From RGIG2206 sp045579085 (GTDB taxonomy: Bacteria > Bacillota > Clostridia > Oscillospirales > Acutalibacteraceae): 64,000 bases of DNA. The notes below the pieces were generated by a model. The model had not been told where the DNA came from. It saw only the letters and a program-made list of their open reading frames with translations, and ran no database searches. The stretch covers positions 1 to 64,000 of the forward strand of contig JAZNLO010000030.1 of NCBI GenBank assembly GCA_045579085.1, read 5' to 3'. Within the stretch, counting starts at the first letter, position 1. Each line of letters opens with the position of its first letter. Positions 25,116 through 33,857 of this stretch are shown in pieces. The translations under genes and the position numbers were made by a program.

Positions 25116-27044
25116 ATGTACGATTATTTTAAAATAGCGTGTGCTGTTGCAAAGGTATCGGTTGGTGACGTGGTTGCCAACGTTGATTGTATATGCCGTA
25201 AAATCGACGAAGCATCGAAAAGAAACGCAGATTTAGCGGTCTTTCCGGAGCTGAGCCTGACAGGCTGCTCGTGCGCCGACCTTTTTAATCAAAAACTGCT
25301 TGTTGACGCTGCCGCAGAGGGAATAGCGGCTGTTTGCAAATATACAAAAAAACTGAGCATAACTGTTGTGCTCGGCGCGCCTGTTATGATAAATTCCAAA
25401 CTGTACGATTGCGCCGTTGTGATAAACGGCGGCAAGGTGCTTGGTTTGGTGCCGAAAACGACTGATTGGGACGTTTCGGGCATAAATTGGGAACGTTGGT
25501 TTACTTCGGCAAATGAACTTGATGTAAGCGAAGTTCAGACAGAGGATATCGGCCTGTCTGCGCTTGGCAGTTATCCCGTTTTGGTGGGGCAGGATTTGCT
25601 CTTCAACTTAAGCTCAGCAAAGGTCGGGGTAGTGTTCGGCAACGACTTGTCAATGCCTATGCAGCAGTCTGCACAGCTTTCACTCGGCGGAGCAGAGATT
25701 ATAGTAAATTTGGCGGCGAGAGCAGAGATTGCGGCAAACAGAGAAAAATGCAAGCTTAGTGTTACAGAGCAATCGTACAGACTTGTTTGCGCTTATGCTT
25801 ATTGCTCAGCAGGCGTTGGCGAATCAACAAGTGACTGCGTATTCAGCGGTCATAGCTTAATAGCTGAAAAGGGAGCAGTGCTGGCAGAGAGCGAAAACTC
25901 TTTAGATACAGATTACATTTTAATAAACGATATAGACCTTGCTAAAATCCGAGCAGACCGAGTAAAAGCGTTTAAGGGCGCTTCAAAGGCGCCTGTGCGT
26001 GAGGTAAAGGCAGAAAAGAGCGTTCTTAAGAGCACAGGCGAGGACTACGCTGTAAGAAAGCTTGTGTTTGTGCCCGATAACGAGGACGAGCTTAAGTTGC
26101 GTTGCAATGATATATTCAATATACAGGTTGCAGGGCTCAAAAGGCGTCTGGAGATAACGGGCAGTAAGGCTGTTATTGGCGTGTCGGGCGGACTTGACTC
26201 AACTTTGGCTCTGCTTGTAAGCGTTGAGGCAATGCGTAAGCTTGGCCGCTCGTCAGCAGACGTCATAGGTGTAACTATGCCCAGCTTCGGTACCACAAAC
26301 CGCACTTATAACAATGCGCTCGAGCTGATGAAAAAGCTCGGCATATCAACGCGCGAGATTAATATTAAGGCGGCGTGCGAGCAGCATTGCGCCGATATCG
26401 GTCATAGCGTGGACGAATTTGATATAACTATGGAAAACATTCAGGCAAGAGAGCGCACTCAGGTGCTGATGGATTGCGCAAGTATGGAGGGCGGCTTCGT
26501 TGTCGGAACAGGCGATTTGAGCGAGCTCGCACTCGGTTGGTGCACCTATAACGGCGACCATATGAGTATGTACAGCGTGAATGCGGGCGTACCGAAAACG
26601 CTTATCAGCTGCTTGATAAAAGCTGTTGCAGAGCGTGCACACTTCGCAGACTGCAAGCAGGTGCTTTACGATATAATCGATACACCGATAAGCCCTGAAC
26701 TGTTGCCGCCCGATGAAAAGGGCAAAATCGCACAGGAAACCGAGAGCATAGTCGGACCTTATGCACTGCACGATTTTTACCTCTACTATATGCTCAGATA
26801 CGGCTTTGAGCCTGAAAAGATATATACATTGGCGGTGAAAGCCTTCGCTGACGAGTATGACTCTCAGACCGTGCTGAAATGGCTTAGAGTGTTTTACAAA
26901 CGCTTTTTCACTCAGCAGTTTAAGCGTGACTGCTTGCCTGACTCAATGAAAGTGGGCAGCGTTTCGCTATCGCCGAGAGGGGATTTCAGTATGCCGAGTG
27001 ACGCGTGCGCATCGCTGTGGCTTAAACAACTGGACAATATATAA
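25116..27044 (+). CDS. nadE: NAD+ synthase, two-domain type with altered glutaminase site
   Basis: 642 residues. The C-terminal domain (from about 320) is NAD synthetase with P-loop GVSGGLDSTLAL, GTGDLSELALGW and YNGDHMSMY, which amidates deamido-NAD. The N-terminal domain is a nitrilase-type glutaminase that normally supplies ammonia via a Glu-Lys-Cys triad. E45 (FPELSLTG) and K114 (VPKT) are present, but the cysteine block, usually EICED, reads V-F-G-N-D (residues 173-177), with Gly at the nucleophile position. So glutamine hydrolysis by this domain is doubtful; the enzyme may use free ammonia. Other nitrilase parts (SAGVGEST, SGHSLIAEKG) are intact. GGAGGTAAAATACA ribosome site. Confidence 0.93.
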   Translation: MYDYFKIACAVAKVSVGDVVANVDCICRKIDEASKRNADLAVFPELSLTGCSCADLFNQKLLVDAAAEGIAAVCKYTKKLSITVVLGAPVMINSKLYDCAVVINGGKVLGLVPKTTDWDVSGINWERWFTSANELDVSEVQTEDIGLSALGSYPVLVGQDLLFNLSSAKVGVVFGNDLSMPMQQSAQLSLGGAEIIVNLAARAEIAANREKCKLSVTEQSYRLVCAYAYCSAGVGESTSDCVFSGHSLIAEKGAVLAESENSLDTDYILINDIDLAKIRADRVKAFKGASKAPVREVKAEKSVLKSTGEDYAVRKLVFVPDNEDELKLRCNDIFNIQVAGLKRRLEITGSKAVIGVSGGLDSTLALLVSVEAMRKLGRSSADVIGVTMPSFGTTNRTYNNALELMKKLGISTREINIKAACEQHCADIGHSVDEFDITMENIQARERTQVLMDCASMEGGFVVGTGDLSELALGWCTYNGDHMSMYSVNAGVPKTLISCLIKAVAERAHFADCKQVLYDIIDTPISPELLPPDEKGKIAQETESIVGPYALHDFYLYYMLRYGFEPEKIYTLAVKAFADEYDSQTVLKWLRVFYKRFFTQQFKRDCLPDSMKVGSVSLSPRGDFSMPSDACASLWLKQLDNI

Positions 27045-27054
27045 TAAAAATGTA

Positions 27055-27090
27055 AAAAGCCTCCCGAATGAGAAGTTCGAGAGGCTTTTA
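27055..27090. terminator. Terminator between nadE and the DUF2752 gene
   Basis: AAAAGCCTC(C)CGAA / TTCG(A)GAGGCTTTT with a 7-base loop; works for both convergent units. Confidence 0.85.
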
Positions 27091-27093
27091 ATT

Positions 27094-27549
27094 TCAGATA
27101 GCCGCCTGTATCCAGTATTCTGCAAAATCGCCAACAGGGTCAATGTGCCAGATTAGCAAAAGTGCATTTCTTAACACAAAGAAAGCGAGAACTATTGCCA
27201 AAATCACAAACAGTAGCTTTGCGCTTATGCCCAAAACCTTGTCCTTGCCTCTGATTATATTTATCAACGCCTTAATGTCGTAATATAAAAACAGCGAAAC
27301 AAACAGTAACACTAATGGATTGTGTCGTAGACTGCTTAAAAAATCAAACCTGAGCAGTGCCGAAACTGCCCTTGTGCCGCCACAACCGGGACAGTACAGA
27401 TGAAGCGTTTTTGCAAACAAGCACTGCCCAAGCACTTTTATAACAGGAATTGAAACAAAGGTAAGATAGCATTTAACCAGCAAAATCAAACCGACTAAGC
27501 CAAGATTTACAGCGCCAAACACAAGCCAACGCTTTGCAGTTTTACTCAT
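27094..27549 (-). CDS. DUF2752 membrane protein
   Basis: 151 residues with three or four hydrophobic segments (about 9-31, 78-93, 108-130) and the DUF2752 signature CPGCGGTRA near residue 53, followed by the short RxxP-like RHNPLVLLF. Function unknown; a redox or metal role for the two Cys is only a guess. The start overlaps the end of the YaiI-family gene by 8 bp, so the two are co-transcribed. Confidence 0.85.
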   Translation of the reverse strand: MSKTAKRWLVFGAVNLGLVGLILLVKCYLTFVSIPVIKVLGQCLFAKTLHLYCPGCGGTRAVSALLRFDFLSSLRHNPLVLLFVSLFLYYDIKALINIIRGKDKVLGISAKLLFVILAIVLAFFVLRNALLLIWHIDPVGDFAEYWIQAAI

Positions 27550-27988
27550 CGTCGGTTTCCTCCGTCAAAAGTTGGGTGAATGCTGAAATAAAAGCTTTGT
27601 CATCGTCGGCGGTGCGCTTTTTTGGCCCCTTGAGTCTGCCGCCTGAGTTTCGAATTTTTTTGGAAACATATCGTGAATCGAGCAGCATAGAGATGTTCGC
27701 ATCGGTGTAAACAAGCCCATTTTGATTGATGGCTCTGGCTTGTTTGGCAAGACATAAAGCGGCTAAGCCGTAGTCCTGAGTGACAGCGATATCGCCCTTG
27801 CCGATTATGTTTGCAAGCTTAAGGTCAACGCTGTCCGCGCCCTTATCTACGGTGATGATTTCAGCGCCGTCTATATTAAATATGTGTGCAGTGTCGCAAA
27901 TGATGGTGCAGTCGAGCGAGTGCTGTCTGCAAAGGCTTACAACCTCTCGCACAACAGGACAACCATCGGCATCAATATAAATATGCAT
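27542..27988 (-). CDS. YaiI/YqxD (DUF188) family protein
   Basis: 148 residues of the UPF0178 family, which has a PIN/NYN-like nuclease fold. Family marks: IYIDADGCPVVREV at the N-terminus, VDKGADSVDLKLANIIGKGDIAVTQDYGLAALCL, and GRLKGPKKRTADDDKAF. The run of Asp residues fits a metal-dependent active site; no biochemical role is settled. First gene of a two-gene unit with the DUF2752 gene. Confidence 0.92.
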   Translation of the reverse strand: MHIYIDADGCPVVREVVSLCRQHSLDCTIICDTAHIFNIDGAEIITVDKGADSVDLKLANIIGKGDIAVTQDYGLAALCLAKQARAINQNGLVYTDANISMLLDSRYVSKKIRNSGGRLKGPKKRTADDDKAFISAFTQLLTEETDDE

Positions 27989-28054
27989 ATGCTACCTTCT
28001 GTATAATTTTTTCTCATTGTAACATATAATAGATGCAAATAAAAGACAAAATCC

Positions 28055-28082
28055 TTGAAAAAACGCATTTGCGTGGTAAAAT
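28055..28082 (+). promoter_or_regulatory. Promoter of the SDR gene
   Basis: TTGAAA (28055-28060), 16-bp spacer, TAAAAT (28077-28082) with a TGG extension. Confidence 0.6.
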
Positions 28083-28112
28083 AAAATAGATAGCATAATT
28101 GGAGGCAAAAAG

Positions 28113-28880
28113 ATGAGGATAGCGATAGTAACAGGCGCATCAAGCGGAATGGGCAGAGAGCTTGTAAGACAGCTCAGCCAAAAGGAAAGCTTTGACCAAA
28201 TCTGGACGGTTGCACGACGCGAAGAGCGGCTTAACGAGTTGAAAGAGGAGATACAAAACGTAAGACCAATCCCCCTTGACTTAACTAAGGAGGATAGCAT
28301 AAAATCGCTTGAAGCTTTGCTTAGCGAGGAGAAGCCCGACGTAAGCGTGCTTGCAAATTGCAGCGGTTTCGGAAAGTTTGGCACTTATGAGGATATCTCT
28401 CTGCAGGACAGTATGGATATGATAGACCTAAACTGCAAGGCTTTAGTGGCAGTCACGCAGACGGTGTTGCCGTATATGAGCAAGGGCGCGCACATTATGC
28501 AGCTCGACTCACTCTCGTCATTCCAACCTGTCCCGTATCTTAACGTTTACGCTGCCACGAAAGCCTTTGTGCTAAGCTATTCGCGCGCGCTCAACGTGGA
28601 GTTGAAGCCCAGAGGAATAAAGGTTATTGCGGTGTGTCCAGGTTGGGTTCGCACTGAGTTTTTTGACCACGCAACAGTAACAAACGAAAAGGCGGTCACT
28701 TATTATAACGTGATATACTCCGCAAAGGACGTTATCCAAACCGCAATCAAGGATATGTATAAGGGCAAAAAGGACGTTTCGGTTCACGGGCTTCAAATCA
28801 AGGCGCAAAGGCTACTTGTTAAGCTGTTGCCGCACAAACTGGTGATGCACATCTGGATGAAACAACAGCATCATAAGTAG
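28113..28880 (+). CDS. Short-chain dehydrogenase/reductase
   Basis: 255 residues, Rossmann fold. Cofactor motif TGASSGMG (residues 7-14), NCSGFGKFG in place of the usual NNAG, and the catalytic Ser in LDSLSSF with YAATK (Tyr-x3-Lys). The R residues after the second strand (ARREERL) favour NADP(H). CPGWVRTEFFDHA is the usual post-active-site loop. Substrate unknown. GGAGGCAAAAAG ribosome site. It has its own promoter; no terminator is evident before livK. Confidence 0.9.
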   Translation: MRIAIVTGASSGMGRELVRQLSQKESFDQIWTVARREERLNELKEEIQNVRPIPLDLTKEDSIKSLEALLSEEKPDVSVLANCSGFGKFGTYEDISLQDSMDMIDLNCKALVAVTQTVLPYMSKGAHIMQLDSLSSFQPVPYLNVYAATKAFVLSYSRALNVELKPRGIKVIAVCPGWVRTEFFDHATVTNEKAVTYYNVIYSAKDVIQTAIKDMYKGKKDVSVHGLQIKAQRLLVKLLPHKLVMHIWMKQQHHK

Positions 28881-28959
28881 GTAACATCGTGATTTTACAC
28901 AAAACGGCTGTTTGGCGCAAAAATGCTTTGTGAATGGTGCGAAAAATAGAAAAAATAAG

Positions 28960-28988
28960 TTGACAAATGTATGGCTGTCTATTATAAT
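28960..28988 (+). promoter_or_regulatory. Consensus promoter of livKHMGF
   Basis: Perfect TTGACA (28960-28965), 17-bp spacer, TATAAT (28983-28988). The leader to livK is about 50 nt and shows no riboswitch. Confidence 0.85.
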
Positions 28989-29042
28989 AATTTACGACGT
29001 TAAAGTGGTAAATTAAATATTTTTTAGAAAAGAGGAAAGACC

Positions 29043-30182
29043 ATGAAAATGTTTAAAAGAATTGCTGCAGTAGTTATGGCTACTGCGATGGTTGCAGCTT
29101 GCTTTGCAGGTTGCGGCTCAAACGAAGCTTCTGATAAGTTCATTATCGGAGCTACAGGCCCGTTGACAGGAGATGCTTCAAGCTACGGTATCTCAGTTCA
29201 GAGAGGCGCTCAGGTTGCTATTGACGAAATCAATGCAGCAGGCGGTCTCAACGGCTACAAGTTTGAGTTCATGATGAAGGATGACAAGGCTGCTCCTGAG
29301 GATGCTGCCACCGCTTACGACCAGCTTATGGACGCAGGCATGCAGATTTCTATCGGTTCAGTTACATCAGGCGCTTGCGAATCATTCGCAGCAAAGAGCG
29401 TTGAGGACAATTTGTTCTTCATCACACCTTCTGCATCAAGAGCAGACATCATCGCAGACCGTGACAACGGCTTCCGTATCTGCTTTGGTGACCCCGACCA
29501 GGGATATCTTGCAGCAGAGACTATTGTAAACGATTATAAGTATACAAAGATTGGCTGCATTTATGACACAAGCGATACATATTCATCTGGTATATATGAA
29601 GCATTCTCTGAAAAGATGAAGGAGCTCAAGGTTGAGTTCACCACCAAGACCTTCGACCAGGAGACCAATAAGGACTTCTCAACTCAGGTTGAAGCTCTTA
29701 AGGATTGCGAAGTAATCTTCCTCCCCATCTACTACACAGAGGCAGGACTTATTGCACGTGCTTGCACCGCAAAGGGCAGCAACGCAATGATTCTCGGCTG
29801 TGACGGACTTGACGGTGTTGTAGACCAGATTGATGAAACTGTTACCACAAAGATTAAGTACATCACTCCGTTTGACGTAAACAGCACCGATAAGGTTGTT
29901 TCTGACTTCGTTAAGAAGTATAAGGAGAAGTATGACGCTGCTCCTGACCAGTTCGCAGCAGACGGCTACGATGCAATCTATGCTATCTATAATGCAATGA
30001 AGGCTGCAATCGACAACGGCACAGAGCTTACTCCTGAAACATCAGTAAGCGATATGTGCGACGCTGTTAGAGAGGTAATGATTTCTAAATCATTCAAGTT
30101 CACAGGCGCAACAGGTTCTATGACTTGGGATGCAAAGGGTGCTCCCACAAAGGTACCTACCATCGTTGACGTTAACGCATAA
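29043..30182 (+). CDS. livK: Branched-chain amino-acid ABC transporter, substrate-binding lipoprotein
   Basis: 379 residues. Lipoprotein signal: KRIAAVVMATAMVAACFAGC with the lipidated Cys at residue 25, then a Ser/Asn linker. The mature part is a type I periplasmic-binding fold of the LivJ/LivK family (IIGATGPLTGDASSYGISVQRGAQVAIDEIN; later IGSVTSGACESFA and GCDGLDG). It captures leucine, isoleucine, valine or a related ligand outside the cell for the LivHMGF importer. AGAGGAAAG ribosome site. A 12-bp hairpin separates it from livH. Confidence 0.93.
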   Translation: MKMFKRIAAVVMATAMVAACFAGCGSNEASDKFIIGATGPLTGDASSYGISVQRGAQVAIDEINAAGGLNGYKFEFMMKDDKAAPEDAATAYDQLMDAGMQISIGSVTSGACESFAAKSVEDNLFFITPSASRADIIADRDNGFRICFGDPDQGYLAAETIVNDYKYTKIGCIYDTSDTYSSGIYEAFSEKMKELKVEFTTKTFDQETNKDFSTQVEALKDCEVIFLPIYYTEAGLIARACTAKGSNAMILGCDGLDGVVDQIDETVTTKIKYITPFDVNSTDKVVSDFVKKYKEKYDAAPDQFAADGYDAIYAIYNAMKAAIDNGTELTPETSVSDMCDAVREVMISKSFKFTGATGSMTWDAKGAPTKVPTIVDVNA

Positions 30183-30229
30183 GTAAAGCGTTAGATTTAA
30201 AATTAAAAGGTTTATTTAAAAGAGCAAAT

Positions 30230-30258
30230 GGTCGAGGGGCAAATTCTGCCTCTCGACC
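30230..30258 (+). repeat. livK-livH intercistronic hairpin
   Basis: 12-bp inverted repeat GGTCGAGGGGCA (30230-30241) / TGCCTCTCGACC (30247-30258) with a 5-base loop and no T run after it. It probably protects the livK mRNA 3' end or lowers read-through, giving more binding protein than permease. Confidence 0.75.
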
Positions 30259-30282
30259 TAAAATCCTGTTAGGAGAAAGTCT

Positions 30283-31143
30283 ATGAGTATATTTTTGGAC
30301 GGGCTTAGTCTGGGCGCAGTGTATGCCCTGATAGCTCTGGGATATACAATGGTATACGGAATCGCTAAGATGCTTAACTTTGCGCACGGCGATGTTATTA
30401 TGATAGGTGCATATGCCATTTACTCCACCTTAATGTTGCAAACCAACCCTATAATTTCCATACTTATCGCGGTTGTAATATGCACCGTTGCCGGAATCGT
30501 GATTGAGAAGCTGGCATATAAGCCGCTCAGAGGTGCGTCACCGCTTGCAGTGCTTATTACCGCAATCGGAGTCAGCAATTTGCTGCAGGGAACAGCGCAG
30601 CTTATATACGGCTCAACCTCAAAAACCCTCACCATTGCCAATTTCGGCAGTGTTAAAATCGGAAATTCCGAAATCGGTGTAGGTACAATATTAACGCTCG
30701 TAGTAGGCGCGATAATAATGATAGCTCTCACCCTTTTCGTTAAAAAGACAAAGACAGGACGTGCAATGATAGCTGTTTCTGAGGATAGCGGAGCGGCTCG
30801 CCTTATGGGAGTCAACGTAGACCGCATCATTATGATAACCTTTGCAATCGGCTCAGCATTGGCGGCATTCGCCAGCCTGTTTTATCTTATAAGAATACCC
30901 TCAGCCAGTCCTACACTCGGCGCAATGCCGGGTATAAAGGCGTTTACAGCTGCGGTTATCGGCGGAATTGGCTCAATACCGGGCGCTATGCTTGGAGGAA
31001 TCTTGCTTGGAATAATCGAGCAGATTTGTCAGAACACACCCGCCGCCGCTTATACAACAGCGATTGAGTTCAGCTTGCTTATACTTATATTGCTTGTAAA
31101 GCCCGTTGGCTTAATTGGCAAACGCAGAAGAGAGAAGGTGTAA
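30283..31143 (+). CDS. livH: Branched-chain amino-acid ABC transporter permease LivH
   Basis: 286 residues, about eight membrane helices. LivH marks: LGAVYALIALGYTMVYGIAKMLNFAHGD at the N-terminus and the EAA-like loop ending in IGGIGSIPGAMLGGILLG. One of the two channel subunits, pairing with LivM. Ribosome site AGGAGAAAG. It is followed 3 bp later by livM. Confidence 0.95.
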   Translation: MSIFLDGLSLGAVYALIALGYTMVYGIAKMLNFAHGDVIMIGAYAIYSTLMLQTNPIISILIAVVICTVAGIVIEKLAYKPLRGASPLAVLITAIGVSNLLQGTAQLIYGSTSKTLTIANFGSVKIGNSEIGVGTILTLVVGAIIMIALTLFVKKTKTGRAMIAVSEDSGAARLMGVNVDRIIMITFAIGSALAAFASLFYLIRIPSASPTLGAMPGIKAFTAAVIGGIGSIPGAMLGGILLGIIEQICQNTPAAAYTTAIEFSLLILILLVKPVGLIGKRRREKV

Positions 31144-31146
31144 GGC

Positions 31147-32295
31147 GTGGGTTATTTTAAAAACGTAAAAGACTCATTTAAGCTCAAGCATTACATCAAT
31201 TACATAGTTATAGCTGCGGCACTTGTTTTGTTTATTGGGTTAAACTCAGCAGGTGAGCTGTCAAGAGCCACGCTTAACCTCTTGCCGAGAATAGCATATA
31301 GCATCATTCTTGCAACCTCGCTTAATTTGGTTGTTGGCTTCTTGGGTGAGCTTTCGCTCGGACATGCAGGCTTTATGTGCGTGGGAGCATATTTAGGCAG
31401 TTATTTCTCACTATTCTTGCATCAGTATGTGGACAATATGCTCGTTTGCTTTATCATTTCGATGATAGTCGGCGGACTTGCTGCAGCCGTATTTGGCTTT
31501 ATCATCGGCTTGCCTGCGCTCAGATTAAAGGGCGACTATCTTGCGATAGTAACACTTGCGTTTGGTGAGATTGTACGAAACATATTCAAAAACCTTGAGA
31601 TTTTCGGCGGCGCGATGGGACTTAAGACCGCTGAAATCAAGATTAAAAGCTCCACCTTGTTTGTGGTAGGCTTTATTGTTGTGCTTATTGTTTTGGCGCT
31701 CATCCAAAATCTTATCAGGAGCAAGCACGGCAGAGCGATAACCGCTATTCGTGATAATGAAATCGCAACAAAGGCAATGGGCATAAACGTAACGTTTTAC
31801 AAGCTCTTTGTGTTTATAATCTCTGCATTCTTTGCGGGAGTAGCAGGCGTTATTTACGGCCACTACGTAACCCCCATCAGCTATACAACCTTTGATTATA
31901 ACTATTCGATTGAGATATTGGTTATGGTTGTAATCGGCGGAATGGGCAGTATGAACGGCTCTATAATCGCTGCAACGCTCATCACATACGTAAACTCGTT
32001 GCTGCAGAGCAAGCTTTCGGGCGACCTTGCAGCAGTAAGACTGCTTGTATACGCGCTTGTTTTAATAGTAGTTGTTATATACAACAATGCGCCTGCGCTC
32101 AAGTCAGTGCGTGAGAGGTTTAGCCTGAAGAGTTTGATGAGAAAGCTTAGCAAGAAAAATAATCCGAGCAGCATCAAGGACGACGAGGCAGAGTGGGACC
32201 GTATTCCCACTAAGGTGCATATGGACGAACTTCTCACTGTAGATTTGCCTGACAACACCTATACGCCCGACCCTCCCAAGAAAGGAGATAGATAA
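31147..32295 (+). CDS. livM: Branched-chain amino-acid ABC transporter permease LivM
   Basis: 382 residues, GTG start at 31147 behind AAGGTG. Membrane domain of about nine helices with LNLVVGFLGELSLGHAGFM and VVIGGMGSMNGSIIAATLI. After the last helix (about residue 318) there is a hydrophilic cytoplasmic extension of about 65 residues rich in Lys, Asp and Pro (DLPDNTYTPDPPKKGDR end), beyond the usual LivM length. Second channel subunit of the importer. Confidence 0.93.
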   Translation: MGYFKNVKDSFKLKHYINYIVIAAALVLFIGLNSAGELSRATLNLLPRIAYSIILATSLNLVVGFLGELSLGHAGFMCVGAYLGSYFSLFLHQYVDNMLVCFIISMIVGGLAAAVFGFIIGLPALRLKGDYLAIVTLAFGEIVRNIFKNLEIFGGAMGLKTAEIKIKSSTLFVVGFIVVLIVLALIQNLIRSKHGRAITAIRDNEIATKAMGINVTFYKLFVFIISAFFAGVAGVIYGHYVTPISYTTFDYNYSIEILVMVVIGGMGSMNGSIIAATLITYVNSLLQSKLSGDLAAVRLLVYALVLIVVVIYNNAPALKSVRERFSLKSLMRKLSKKNNPSSIKDDEAEWDRIPTKVHMDELLTVDLPDNTYTPDPPKKGDR

Positions 32296-32297
32296 AT

Positions 32298-33068
32298 ATG
32301 TCACAGTATTTACTTGAAACCAAAAACTTGGGAATATCGTTTGGCGGACTTAAGGCTGCGCAAGACGTAAACCTGAAAATCAAGAAAAATCAGCTCTATG
32401 GTCTGGTTGGCCCTAACGGAGCGGGTAAGACAACAATATTCAATCTCCTCACAGGTGTTTATCAGCCAACAGAGGGCACCTTTATGCTTGACGGCAAGGA
32501 GCTTACAGGCAAAACTCAGGAGGCAATTAACCACGCAGGAATAGCCCGTACCTTCCAGAACATTCGCTTGTTCAATAATATGAGCGTAATCAGAAACGTT
32601 TTGGTTGGTCTTCATAATCAGCCGCAGTACAAGTGCAATCCTTTTGTAAGTATGTTGCGTCTGCCTAAGCATTTTGACACAGAAAAGCGTATGAGAGAGC
32701 GTGCAAAGGAGATTTTGCGTATAGTAGGTCTTGAGGACGAGCGCAACAACCTTTCGTGCAACCTTCCTTACGGCAAGCAGAGAAAGCTTGAGATAGCCAG
32801 AGCGTTGGCAACAAATCCGAAGCTGTTGCTTCTTGACGAGCCCGCAGCAGGAATGAATCCTCACGAAACCGAAGAGTTGATGGAGGTAATCAGATATATT
32901 CGTGACGAATATGATATGACAATACTGCTCATAGAGCATGATATGAAGTTTGTTGCCGGCCTTTGTGACGAGATAACAGTGCTCAATTTCGGAACTGTGC
33001 TTGCGCAGGGCGACCCGCAAACCGCTCTGAATGACCCTGAGGTCATAAAGGCGTATATCGGAGGTTAG
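32298..33068 (+). CDS. livG: Branched-chain amino-acid ABC transporter ATPase LivG
   Basis: 256 residues. Walker A GPNGAGKTT, LivG-type insert ARTFQNIRLF, signature region LPYGKQRKLEIARAL (Y-G-K-Q in place of S-G-G-Q, normal in LivG), Walker B LLLLDEPAAGMNPHE, and H-loop LIEHDM. Powers transport together with LivF. Ribosome site AAAGGAGAT. Confidence 0.95.
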   Translation: MSQYLLETKNLGISFGGLKAAQDVNLKIKKNQLYGLVGPNGAGKTTIFNLLTGVYQPTEGTFMLDGKELTGKTQEAINHAGIARTFQNIRLFNNMSVIRNVLVGLHNQPQYKCNPFVSMLRLPKHFDTEKRMRERAKEILRIVGLEDERNNLSCNLPYGKQRKLEIARALATNPKLLLLDEPAAGMNPHETEELMEVIRYIRDEYDMTILLIEHDMKFVAGLCDEITVLNFGTVLAQGDPQTALNDPEVIKAYIGG

Positions 33069-33072
33069 ACAA

Positions 33073-33783
33073 ATGGCATTGTTAGAAGTAAAAAATCTTG
33101 AGGTATATTACGGCGTTATTCAGGCGCTTAAGGGCATATGCTTTGAGGTAAATAAGGGCGAGATAGTCACTCTTATCGGCGCAAACGGCGCAGGTAAAAC
33201 AACCACTATGCAGAGCATAATCGGTTTGATACCCTCAAAGGCTGGCTCCGTTATGTATAACGGCACGGAGATAACCCGTATGCCTTGCCATAAGATAGTG
33301 CGTCTTGGCTTGGCTCAGGTGCCGGAGGGAAGACGTGTTTTTCAGGAGCTCACAGTTTATGAAAACTTGCTGATGGGCGCTTATTCTCAAAAAGATTCAT
33401 CAAAGGTAAAGGACGATATCAACGAGATATACGAGTGGTTCCCCAGACTCAGCGAGCGTAAAGACCAGGTAGCAGGCACGCTCTCGGGCGGTGAACAGCA
33501 GATGCTCGCTATGGGCAGAGCGATGATGAGCCATCCTGACTTGCTTATGCTTGACGAGCCCTCGATGGGACTTTCTCCGCTGCTTGTTGACCAGGTTTTC
33601 GATATAATCAAGGACTTCCACAAGCGTGGCACAACGATATTGCTCGTTGAGCAGAATGCAGGTAAGTCGCTCGCAATTTCAGACAGAGCATACGTGCTTG
33701 AAAACGGCAGAATAGCTCTTTCTGGAACAGGCGAGGAGTTAATGAAAAACGAGCAGGTTAAGAAAGCGTATCTCGGCGGTTAA
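33073..33783 (+). CDS. livF: Branched-chain amino-acid ABC transporter ATPase LivF
   Basis: 236 residues. Walker A GANGAGKTT, QVPEGRRVFQELTVYENL, signature LSGGEQQMLAMGRAM, Walker B LLMLDEPSMGLSP, H-loop replaced by LLVEQNAG, all as in LivF. Last gene of the operon; a strong terminator follows. Confidence 0.96.
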   Translation: MALLEVKNLEVYYGVIQALKGICFEVNKGEIVTLIGANGAGKTTTMQSIIGLIPSKAGSVMYNGTEITRMPCHKIVRLGLAQVPEGRRVFQELTVYENLLMGAYSQKDSSKVKDDINEIYEWFPRLSERKDQVAGTLSGGEQQMLAMGRAMMSHPDLLMLDEPSMGLSPLLVDQVFDIIKDFHKRGTTILLVEQNAGKSLAISDRAYVLENGRIALSGTGEELMKNEQVKKAYLGG

Positions 33784-33798
33784 GTTTTATAACAAATT

Positions 33799-33835
33799 AA
33801 AAGCACTTCAAAGAATTTCTTTGAAGTGCTTTTTT
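33799..33835. terminator. Terminator between livF and the PTS-IIC-like gene
   Basis: AGCACTTCAAAG (33802-33813) / CTTTGAAGTGCT (33819-33830), flanked by A and T runs; bidirectional between convergent genes. Confidence 0.88.
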
Positions 33836-33857
33836 ATGTATGCTTTATGCGGTTAAT

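Noticed and set aside
28881..28959. Terminator or small RNA between the SDR gene and livK
   Set aside because: No convincing stem with a T run; only short imperfect repeats.
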